Of a DNA stretch of 12,220 bases, positions 7,846 through 12,220 are shown piece by piece. Every line of letters starts with the position of its first letter. Position 1 is the stretch's first letter. Source of the DNA: Clostridia bacterium (GTDB lineage: Bacteria > Bacillota > Clostridia > Peptostreptococcales > Anaerovoracaceae); assembly GCA_024403215.1 (NCBI GenBank), contig JAKSSJ010000037.1, positions 1 through 12,220 of the forward strand, in the 5' to 3' direction. The position numbers were made by a program, and so were the translations under genes. The notes below the pieces were generated by a model. The model was not told the DNA's origin, searched no databases, and saw only the letters and a list, made by a program, of their open reading frames with translations.

Positions 7846-8559
7846 ATGAAAGTTATTATTGGTTCAGAAAAAGAGATTGCAGAAAAAGCTGCACAGCAAT
7901 ATGTTGAACTTTTAAAAAGAAAACCAAACGCAGTTCTTGGGGGAGCAACAGGCTCAACACCTATTGGCCTTTATAAAGAGCTCGCAAGATTGAATAAAGA
8001 AGGGGTTATTTCTTTTAAGGATGTAAAGACCTTTAACCTTGACGAATACGTTGGGCTTGATGGAAGTCATGATCAGTCATACAGATATTTCATGAACGAA
8101 AATCTTTTCAAGCACATCGATATTGATATTAAGAACACAAGAGTTCCAGACGGAATTAACACTGCTGTTGCAGCAGACTACGATAAGGAAATAGAGGCTG
8201 CTGGCGGAGTAGACCTTCAGGTCCTTGGAATTGGTGTTGACGGTCACATTGGTTTTGACGAGCCTGGCACACCGCTCGATTCCATTACTCATGTTGTAGA
8301 GCTTGAACAAAACACAAGAGAGGTTAACTCAAGATTCTTTAACAGCATTGATGAGGTTCCTACTCATGCAGTAACAATGGGTATTAAGACTATCATGCAT
8401 GCAAGAAGCATTATTCTTCTTGCCATTGGTAAGTCAAAAGCCGAGATTATTAAAAAGACTCTCCAGGGTCCTATTACGACAGATGTTCCAGCATCCATCC
8501 TTCAGCTTCACCCAGATGTAACCTTCTACCTTGATGAAGAAGCAGCTTCACTGCTGTAA
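7846..8559 (+). CDS. nagB: Glucosamine-6-phosphate deaminase NagB
   Basis: A 237-residue aldose-ketose isomerase/deaminase that interconverts glucosamine-6-phosphate and fructose-6-phosphate plus ammonium. Family motifs are in order: the phosphate-binding GGATGSTPIGLY near residues 32-43; FNLDEYVGL with Asp66 matching the catalytic Asp72 of E. coli NagB; and GIGVDGHIGFDEPG with Asp132, His134 and Glu139 matching Asp141, His143 and Glu148. The C-terminal part carries the usual MGIKTIM and SILQLH segments. I chose the ATG at 7846 because GGGAGG (7835-7840) sits five bases upstream; an in-frame TTG at 7825 would put the ribosome site inside the gene. It is the last gene of the operon, so hexosamine synthesis and catabolism are co-transcribed. 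The protein is shorter than E. coli NagB (266 residues), as is common in Firmicutes. Confidence 0.95.
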   Translation: MKVIIGSEKEIAEKAAQQYVELLKRKPNAVLGGATGSTPIGLYKELARLNKEGVISFKDVKTFNLDEYVGLDGSHDQSYRYFMNENLFKHIDIDIKNTRVPDGINTAVAADYDKEIEAAGGVDLQVLGIGVDGHIGFDEPGTPLDSITHVVELEQNTREVNSRFFNSIDEVPTHAVTMGIKTIMHARSIILLAIGKSKAEIIKKTLQGPITTDVPASILQLHPDVTFYLDEEAASLL

Positions 8560-8575
8560 AATATGCAATAAAAAA

Positions 8576-8604
8576 TGCCGCGGCTTTCAAAGCCGCGGCA
8601 CTTT
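8576..8604. terminator. Bidirectional intrinsic terminator between nagB and the regulator gene
   Basis: Arms TGCCGCGGCTTT (8576-8587) and AAAGCCGCGGCA (8589-8600) are perfectly complementary around one base; in RNA the A-T pairs at the apex open to form the loop. On the plus strand CTTTTGTT follows. On the minus strand the A-run at 8569-8575 becomes a T-run. It lies 16 bases after nagB and 6 bases before the minus-strand stop, so it serves both convergent genes. Confidence 0.9.
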
Positions 8605-8606
8605 TG

Positions 8607-9074
8607 TTATTCCACCTTATTCTTTTCTAGCCAGAGCTTTAGCGAGTCTACAGAGCCAGATACTTTTTCGAGTTCTGCTTTGATGAAGTCAAAGTCTTTA
8701 AGCTCGTCTTCTGCAACCTTGCCGTCTGCTGCAATTTCTATGAGTCTATTTTTATGTGTTTCTAGAGTATTAAGAGTTGCAATTACTTCTAATACTATAT
8801 TGGCAAGATCCTTATCCTTTGTTTCAGGGACATAAATCTTTCCTATTGCGCATTCATTGGAGCAATAGTAGTTGCAAAGATCTGGTGCTTTGTAGCATCC
8901 TGCCATTGATAGAACCTCCTCTGGGTATGGAAGAGATTTTCCGCTTTCGATTTTTTCTATTCTAGATACCGAGACAACTTCCATATTCTCGCTCGCCTTA
9001 TCCATTGTAAGGCCAGCCTCTTCTCTGTACTGCTGATAGATGTTCTTGTTTTCCCTTACTGATTTTTTGCCCAT
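8607..9074 (-). CDS. XRE-type helix-turn-helix regulator with a four-cysteine motif
   Basis: A 155-residue protein. Residues about 10-60 resemble an XRE/Cro helix-turn-helix (YREEAGLTMDKASENMEVVSVSRIEKIESGK, with the typical glutamate and ESGK of this fold). Immediately after come Cys60, Cys67, Cys71 and Cys75 in the stretch CYKAPDLCNYYCSNECAIG, spaced as a metal- or Fe-S-binding site might be. The C-terminal half (about 85-155) is charged, heptad-like and helical, probably a coiled coil for dimerisation. The start follows an AAAGGT site on the minus strand. It is transcribed alone, converging on nagB and diverging from the SPFH gene, so it could regulate itself or the SPFH operon, but no operator is proven. 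Target and ligand are unknown. Confidence 0.8.
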   Translation of the reverse strand: MGKKSVRENKNIYQQYREEAGLTMDKASENMEVVSVSRIEKIESGKSLPYPEEVLSMAGCYKAPDLCNYYCSNECAIGKIYVPETKDKDLANIVLEVIATLNTLETHKNRLIEIAADGKVAEDELKDFDFIKAELEKVSGSVDSLKLWLEKNKVE

Positions 9075-9129
9075 GATTTTACCTTTATTTTTCTAAAACG
9101 AAGGATTAAGCTGCCCTAAAGCATGCCTG

Positions 9130-9165
9130 TGTTTGTTTATCATTTGATGCATCCATTTTACAATA
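9130..9165 (-). promoter_or_regulatory. Possible weak promoter for the regulator gene
   Basis: Read on the minus strand, TTGTAA is followed after 16 bases by GATAAA, about 60 bases before the ATG. Each hexamer matches consensus at only four of six positions, so this is tentative. The rest of 9075-9262 shows no gene or clear hairpin. Confidence 0.3.
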
Positions 9166-9262
9166 AAGGCACAAAAGGGCGCAAGGGGGATTGGTGCTTT
9201 ATTAGAGATTGATTAGGAAATAAGGGAATTGCTTAGGGATTAATTAATGGGGATCTAAAAGG

Positions 9263-9297
9263 TGCCGCGGTGCAAAGTAAATGCATTGCGGCATTTT
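9263..9297 (+). promoter_or_regulatory. Hairpin overlapping the SPFH promoter -35 region
   Basis: TGCCGCGGTGCA (9263-9274) can pair with TGCATTGCGGCA (9282-9293) over 12 positions including two G-U pairs, with a 7-base AAGTAAA loop and four Ts after it. It overlaps the proposed -35 at 9286-9291. It could be a weak terminator or a dyad operator; the T-run is short and there is no known upstream plus-strand transcript. Confidence 0.4.
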
Positions 9298-9314
9298 GCA
9301 GAATGTATTAAAAT
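9286..9314 (+). promoter_or_regulatory. Probable promoter of the SPFH operon
   Basis: TTGCGG (9286-9291) and TAAAAT (9309-9314) are spaced 17 bases apart. The -10 matches consensus at five of six positions and the -35 at three. Transcription would begin near 9321, just before the leader hairpin. Confidence 0.5.
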
Positions 9315-9328
9315 ATTGGTATGTTTTG

Positions 9329-9348
9329 CGCGGGGGATGGCCCTCGCG
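9329..9348 (+). promoter_or_regulatory. GC-rich leader hairpin before the SPFH ribosome binding site
   Basis: CGCGGGGG (9329-9336) pairs with CCCTCGCG (9341-9348), including one G-U pair, around an ATGG loop. It ends four bases before the AGGAGG at 9353-9358, leaving that site single-stranded. A 5' stabilising hairpin or translation-control structure is plausible. It stands out in otherwise AT-rich DNA. Confidence 0.5.
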
Positions 9349-9365
9349 AAATAGGAGGAAAAATT

Positions 9366-10265
9366 ATGGAACCAGTAGCAATTGTAATTAAAATTGTTGT
9401 TGCACTTGTAATCTTAGCAGCAGGCATTCGCTGCATTTGCATTGTTCCGCAGGCAAATGCGTGGATTGTTGAATCGCTCGGTAAATATAAAGAAACTTGG
9501 AATGCGGGACTTCACTTTAAAGTGCCAGTTCTTTATAGAGTTGTAAAGAAGGTATCACTAAAAGAGCAAGTGGCGGACTTTACGCCGCAGCCAGTTATCA
9601 CTAAAGATAACGTAACGATGATGGTTGACTCTGTAGTATTCTTCTACATCTTCGACCCAAAGCTTTTTGCATATGGTGTTGAAAGACCAATCGCAGCTAT
9701 TGAAAATCTTTCTGCAACAACTCTTCGTAATATCATCGGCTCGATGACACTTGATGAAACACTTACATCAAGAGATGATATTAATGGAAGAATCACAACT
9801 ATTCTTGACGAAGCAACAGATAAATGGGGCATCAAGGTAAGCCGTGTAGAGGTTAAGAACATCGATCCACCACGCAGCATTCAGGAAGCAATGGAAAAGC
9901 AGATGAAGGCTGAGCGTGAAAAGAGAGAAGCCATCCTTACTGCCGAAGGTAAGAAGCAATCTGCTATTACTCTCGCAGAAGGCGAAAAGGAAGCAGCTAT
10001 CTTAAAGGCTGAGGCTGTAAAGCAGCAGAGAATTAAAGAGGCTGAAGGTGAAGCTGAGGCTCTGCTCGCTGTACAGAAGGCAAAGGCTGAAGCTATTAAG
10101 CTCATCAACGAAGCAAACCCAGGCACAGGCTATATTCAGCTCAAGTCCTTTGAGACTGCTGAGAAGATGGCTGATGGCCAGGCAACAAAGATCATTGTTC
10201 CATCAGATATTGCAAATCTTGCAGGAACCATTTCTGCGCTTAAGGAGAGCGCAAGCGATAAATAG
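9366..10265 (+). CDS. Stomatin/prohibitin (SPFH, paraslipin/QmcA-like) membrane protein
   Basis: A 299-residue SPFH-family protein. A single N-terminal hydrophobic segment (about 5-27) is followed by the SPFH domain (about 28-180), with the typical VPQANAWIVESLGKY, GLHFKVP and ENLSATTLRNIIG segments. The signature IDPPRSIQEAMEKQMKAEREKR begins near residue 166, leading into a long Ala/Glu/Lys-rich coiled coil (about 180-245). The C-terminal tail is short. Such proteins oligomerise in the membrane and are linked to functional microdomains and membrane-protein quality control. The start at 9366 is chosen because AGGAGG (9353-9358) precedes it by seven bases; an in-frame ATG at 9321 has no such site and would place the leader hairpin in the coding region. 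The usual NfeD partner is not next to it; a different small membrane protein follows. Confidence 0.93.
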   Translation: MEPVAIVIKIVVALVILAAGIRCICIVPQANAWIVESLGKYKETWNAGLHFKVPVLYRVVKKVSLKEQVADFTPQPVITKDNVTMMVDSVVFFYIFDPKLFAYGVERPIAAIENLSATTLRNIIGSMTLDETLTSRDDINGRITTILDEATDKWGIKVSRVEVKNIDPPRSIQEAMEKQMKAEREKREAILTAEGKKQSAITLAEGEKEAAILKAEAVKQQRIKEAEGEAEALLAVQKAKAEAIKLINEANPGTGYIQLKSFETAEKMADGQATKIIVPSDIANLAGTISALKESASDK

Positions 10266-10301
10266 CCATAGGCTTAGTTTAAAGAAAGGAACAGAAAACC
10301 A

Positions 10302-10637
10302 ATGCAGGAAATTTTTTATGCAATAGTAGCTGTGCTTTGGATCGTATTTGCCGCATCTATGAGCAGGGCCAAGAGCAAAGGTGCTAAGGCGCCTAAGCCT
10401 GCTAAAAGTTATGTGCCACCTAAGCCTGAAATGCCTCGGGCTGCAGGTAGCTCTGCAGATGGGCCTGTAAGCCTAAAATCGGCCGCTAGGAGTGTTAAAA
10501 CTGAGAAGATAGTAGAAAAGACTCACAGCCACGAGGGCGAGGTAGAAGGCAAGATTTCGCTGAGCGAGGATCGTAAGAATGATTGGCTGGCAAGGCAGAT
10601 TAGGGAAGAGAACAGAACAAAGCAAATGCTTCAGTAG
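10302..10637 (+). CDS. Small membrane-anchored hypothetical protein in the SPFH operon
   Basis: A 111-residue protein I do not recognise. An N-terminal hydrophobic helix (about 3-19; EIFYAIVAVLWIVFAASM) is followed by a basic, Lys/Pro/Ala-rich stretch (about 22-45) and a charged, probably disordered and then helical tail with many Lys, Glu and Arg. The topology suggests a single-pass protein with a cytoplasmic tail. It lies 36 bases after the SPFH stop, has an AAAGGA site (10285-10290), and is followed by a strong terminator, so it is co-transcribed with the SPFH gene. A role as an accessory or scaffold partner of the SPFH oligomer is inferred from this position only. NfeD is excluded: it is too short and lacks an OB-fold region. 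Confidence 0.75.
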   Translation: MQEIFYAIVAVLWIVFAASMSRAKSKGAKAPKPAKSYVPPKPEMPRAAGSSADGPVSLKSAARSVKTEKIVEKTHSHEGEVEGKISLSEDRKNDWLARQIREENRTKQMLQ

Positions 10638-10643
10638 CATTAT

Positions 10644-10673
10644 CCCGGGACGAAAGTCCCGGGTTTTCTTTTT
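10644..10673 (+). terminator. Strong intrinsic terminator of the SPFH operon
   Basis: CCCGGGAC (10644-10651) and GTCCCGGG (10656-10663) form a perfect 8-bp stem closed by a GAAA tetraloop (GNRA class), followed by TTTTCTTTTT (10664-10673). It begins six bases after the stop codon. Confidence 0.95.
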
Positions 10674-10692
10674 AGTAGGTTGGCGGCATTCA

Positions 10693-10856
10693 AGGCGCAG
10701 GTAAATAAATAGCTTTCTTCACTTGCCGCTGCGCGAAGTCGTTCAGAAAGCTATCTATTCACCTACGCCCTTAATCCCGCATTTCTTGGTTGGTGGCTCA
10801 GCCATCGCCCGGGCTGCGCCCGTTCTCTGCTTCACCTACCAACAGAAATGCTAAAT
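10693..10856 (-). repeat. Structured intergenic repeat 'element E', copy 2 (inverted)
   Basis: Reverse-complement relative of 3750-3907. Hairpin II pairs 10745-10769 with 10694-10718 over 25 positions with no mismatch when read on the minus strand; three of those pairs are G-U. It encloses a 26-base loop (10719-10744) differing from the copy 1 loop at one position. Hairpin I keeps both ends (GCATTTCT+GTTGGT and ACCAAC+AGAAATGC on the minus strand), while the inner hairpin is CGGGC/GCCCG (10810-10822) instead of CAGC/GCTG. It lies 20 bases beyond the SPFH terminator and ends next to the long inverted repeat at 10858. Confidence 0.8.
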
Positions 10857-10857
10857 A

Positions 10858-11060
10858 GCCCGGCCGCCAAAGCTTGTTCCTCTGCGCGCTAACGCTTGCC
10901 GCGTTTCCTATACTTTACGCTGTCTAAGGCAGGATAGGCGGGCTACGGCTGCCGCTGCTCTACGATGTTCCGCCTTCGGCGGGGCTCCTTAAGGGGTGCA
11001 ATCCCCATTCTTCCGCTGTCCCGCAACTCCGCGTCAGCCGCTGGGTTCCACTTCCCACCG
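10858..11060 (+). repeat. Long inverted repeat, left copy
   Basis: About 203 bases matching the reverse complement of 11910-12110. Similarity is strongest from 10858 to about 11020 and fades inward. Near-identical blocks include GCCCGGCCGCCAAAGC at the outer end, GCGCGCTAACGCTTGC, and about 25 bases covering CCGCCTTCGGCGG and CCTTAAGG (about 10970-10995). It holds several small hairpins, including CTGTC-TAA-GGCAG near 10919-10931 and GGGG-TGCAAT-CCCC (10993-11006). It is GC-rich and non-coding. Confidence 0.85.
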
Positions 11061-11065
11061 CTAAT

Positions 11066-11372
11066 GTGACGAAACGCGTTTTTCCCTCGGAATCGTCTAA
11101 CATTTTGCCCTTGTTTTTATTCCCCAAGTGACGATTAACTCTTTCTCCTTTAAATCGTCTAACATTTTTACGATTTCTAATAGCATCATCGCTAAAACAT
11201 CATAAAAAGTTAGACGATTTTTAATTGTCAAAGCCTTTCGTCAACTCAGTGCCAATTAAAGCATCAAAAAGTGAGACGATTTCTAAATATCAAAGACTTT
11301 CGTCACCTGAGCACCAATTTGAGCATCAAAAAGTGATACGAACTTAAAATATTTAGAACTTTCGTCAAATAG
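11066..11372. repeat. Palindrome array A (GACG/CGTC half-sites, 62-bp period)
   Basis: Five inverted half-site pairs. GACG (TACG in the last) starts at 11068, 11130, 11213, 11275 and 11337; its CGTC partner starts at 11094, 11156, 11239, 11301 and 11363. Every pair is exactly 26 bases start to start, and successive pairs are 62 apart except for one 83-base step. Flanking bases add to the complementarity, for example GACGATT/AATCGTC in the second pair. AAATCGTCTAAC (11152-11163) is also perfectly complementary to GTTAGACGATTT (11209-11220). An A-run with GCATCA often precedes a unit. Confidence 0.8.
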
Positions 11373-11403
11373 CATCATAAAAGAGCACTAGTTTTAGCTG
11401 CCT

Positions 11404-11832
11404 ACCTTGCCACTTATTAAAAAATACCGCAAAGTGGCAAGGTTTTAGGGCCAGTAAAAGAAGCCTACCTTGCCACTTATTAAAAATAGCTGCAAAATGG
11501 CAAGGTTTTATGGCCAATAAAAGAAGCCCTCCTTGCCACTTATTCAAAAACCCCGCAATGTGGCAAGGTTTTTGAAAGGATTTTAAACTTTTATCATGAA
11601 AAGCCTTGCCATTTTTAAAGAAAATAAAAGATGTGGCAAGGTAGGTACAAGAAAGCAAGTGAAAAACCTTGCCACTTTTAAAGAAAATAAAAGATGTGGC
11701 AAGGTGGGTGCAAGAAAGCAGGTGAAAAACCTTGCCACTTTTAAAGAAAATAAAAGATGTGGCAAGGTGGGCGCAAAATAACAAGTGAATAACCTTGCCA
11801 CATTGCGTAAAATCTGCAGAAGTGGCAAGGTT
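11404..11832. repeat. Palindrome array B (seven CCTTGCC/GGCAAGG hairpins, 63-bp period)
   Basis: CCTTGCC starts at 11405, 11468, 11531, 11604, 11667, 11730 and 11793. GGCAAGG starts exactly 31 bases later in all seven. Unit spacing is 63, 63, 73, 63, 63, 63. Arms extend to 12 bp in the first unit (ACCTTGCCACTT/AAGTGGCAAGGT). Loops fall into three types: units 1-3 (ending in GCA), units 4-6 (TTTAAAGAAAATAAAAG) and unit 7, which matches unit 3 better in inverted orientation. The sequence between units is also repeated. Because 63 is divisible by three, long open frames run through the array by chance. Confidence 0.9.
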
Positions 11833-11909
11833 ACCTGATGTAACAGTGATGAATACGTGCTGTAGCGCCAGCGAATGCGTGGTATAGAAGTAAAGATTAT
11901 TGGTAGAAA

Positions 11910-12110
11910 CGGTTGGAAGTAGTCCTGCGGTGGCCGTGAAGTGCCGGGCAGCGGAAAAAGAAGAGATGGTGCCCCTTAAGGAGCCCCGCCGAAGGCGGAA
12001 CATTGTAGAGTAGTGGCAGCCGTTGCCCGCCTATCCTGCCGCAGGCAGCGTAGCGTATAGGAAACACAGCAAGCGTTAGCGCGCAGCTATTGCCGCTTTG
12101 GCGGCCGGGC
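11910..12110 (-). repeat. Long inverted repeat, right copy
   Basis: Inverted partner of 10858-11060. In matching orientation the small hairpin near 12030-12042 reads CTGCC-TGC-GGCAG where the left copy has CTGTC-TAA-GGCAG, a change that keeps pairing. The two copies differ at many positions, so they are old copies or separate insertions. No target-site duplication is visible outside them. The 77 bases between array B and this repeat (11833-11909) show nothing I can name. Confidence 0.85.
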
Positions 12111-12162
12111 CTGAGGCCCCTCCCAGGCCAGCAGGCCCGAAGCCGCCAACCAAGGGATGTGG
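12099..12162 (+). repeat. Possible degenerate fragment of element E with nested hairpins
   Basis: AGCCGCCAACCAAGGGATGTGG (within 12141-12162) resembles the 3' arm of element E hairpin I (3803-3824), matching at most positions. TTGGCGGC upstream (about 12098-12105) can pair with GCCGCCAA (12142-12149), and GGGCC-TGA-GGCCC lies between. The 5' end of element E is not recognisable, so this may be a remnant. Confidence 0.4.
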
Positions 12163-12174
12163 CATTATTTGCCC

Positions 12175-12195
12175 TGTGGAAAATTCTGTGGAAAA
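12175..12195 (-). promoter_or_regulatory. Two tandem DnaA-box-like sites
   Basis: TGTGGAAAA occurs at 12175-12183 and 12187-12195, reading TTTTCCACA on the minus strand, one base from the DnaA-box consensus TTATCCACA. The two are direct repeats 12 bases apart. Such clusters typify the DNA upstream of dnaA in Firmicutes, but the window ends too soon to show dnaA. Confidence 0.5.
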
Positions 12196-12212
12196 CTTTT
12201 TCTCAAAAAGTT
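12194..12212. other. Small AT hairpin at the right edge
   Basis: AACTTTTT (12194-12201) and AAAAAGTT (12205-12212) are perfect arms around CTC, directly after the second DnaA-box-like site. It could be an unwinding-prone segment or a weak terminator; too little flanking sequence remains to choose. Confidence 0.4.
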
Positions 12213-12220
12213 GAAGTTTT

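Larger units (their letters stand above)
10678..12151. other. Non-coding structured region bounded by a 10-bp inverted match
   Basis: About 1.5 kb with no credible gene. GGTTGGCGGC at 10678-10687 is inverted as GCCGCCAACC at 12142-12151. Between them lie element E copy 2, a pair of inverted repeats of about 200 bp, and two palindrome arrays, described separately. The flanks are visibly GC-richer than the rest of the window and the arrays AT-richer. The 10-bp outer match may be chance or a remnant of further E-like copies, since GCCRCCAACC also occurs inside element E. Confidence 0.55.

Noticed and set aside
9321..9365. Upstream in-frame ATG for the SPFH gene
   Set aside because: It has no ribosome binding site, would encode the leader hairpin, and adds residues before the normal N-terminal membrane helix; the ATG at 9366 has AGGAGG at ideal spacing.
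11066..11832. CRISPR array
   Set aside because: Both the palindromic arms and the intervening sequence are repeated between units, so there are no unique spacers; unit lengths and the two-arm geometry do not fit a direct-repeat array, and no cas gene is present.
11365..12003. A 212-codon open frame on the minus strand across array B and the right inverted repeat
   Set aside because: Its repeated peptide simply translates the 63-base palindromic unit, whose length is a multiple of three, so the frame stays open by chance. No convincing ribosome site precedes it and the composition is unlike the real genes here. Shorter frames in the same array (11583-11828 minus, 11596-11781 plus) are rejected for the same reason.
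10693..12151. Integron attC sites or an insertion sequence
   Set aside because: The hairpins lack the paired GTTRRRY/RYYYAAC ends of attC sites, no cassette genes are present, and no transposase reading frame or target duplication is visible.

Overview
The window looks like chromosomal DNA from a low-to-mid-GC, Gram-positive anaerobe, most plausibly a gut or oral member of the Clostridia. The evidence is purine-rich AGGAGG-type ribosome binding sites, strong AT-rich sigma-A promoters, many intrinsic terminators, a secreted SLH-domain surface protein, and a cdaA-cdaR-glmM operon, which is the Firmicutes arrangement. Genus is a guess. I saw no tRNA, rRNA, CRISPR array or transposase gene.

Layout. 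Positions 1-3752: an extended -10 promoter, a 1204-residue secreted surface protein (signal peptide, two copies of a BspA-like plus beta-sandwich unit, two InlB-type repeats, three C-terminal SLH domains) and its terminator. Positions 3750-3907: copy 1 of a structured intergenic repeat, here called element E. Positions 3927-8604: a promoter and a tightly packed five-gene operon: cdaA (c-di-AMP synthase), cdaR (its membrane regulator), glmM (phosphoglucosamine mutase), a left-handed beta-helix acyltransferase resembling the GlmU acetyltransferase domain, and nagB (glucosamine-6-phosphate deaminase). It ends at a bidirectional terminator shared with a convergent XRE-type regulator gene (8607-9074, minus strand). 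Positions 9263-10673: a leader with two hairpins, a stomatin/SPFH membrane protein, a small membrane-anchored partner and a strong terminator.

Positions 10674-12220 contain no credible gene but are densely structured. They hold element E copy 2 (inverted relative to copy 1), then an approximately 1.25-kb element bounded by inverted repeats of about 200 bp. Inside it are two different arrays of palindromes. Array A has five GACG/CGTC half-site pairs, mostly at a 62-bp period. Array B has seven CCTTGCC/GGCAAGG pairs, with arms always 31 bp apart, mostly at a 63-bp period. The window closes with two tandem DnaA-box-like sequences (TTTTCCACA on the minus strand), hinting that oriC/dnaA may lie just beyond the right edge.

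How the genes work together: the operon ties c-di-AMP signalling to cell-wall amino-sugar supply. GlmM makes glucosamine-1-phosphate, the beta-helix protein may acetylate it or a related compound, NagB interconverts glucosamine-6-phosphate and fructose-6-phosphate, and CdaR and GlmM are known modulators of CdaA in other Firmicutes. The most novel material is non-coding: element E, whose two copies show base-pair-preserving changes around a nearly invariant loop, and the phased palindrome arrays with their long flanking inverted repeats.
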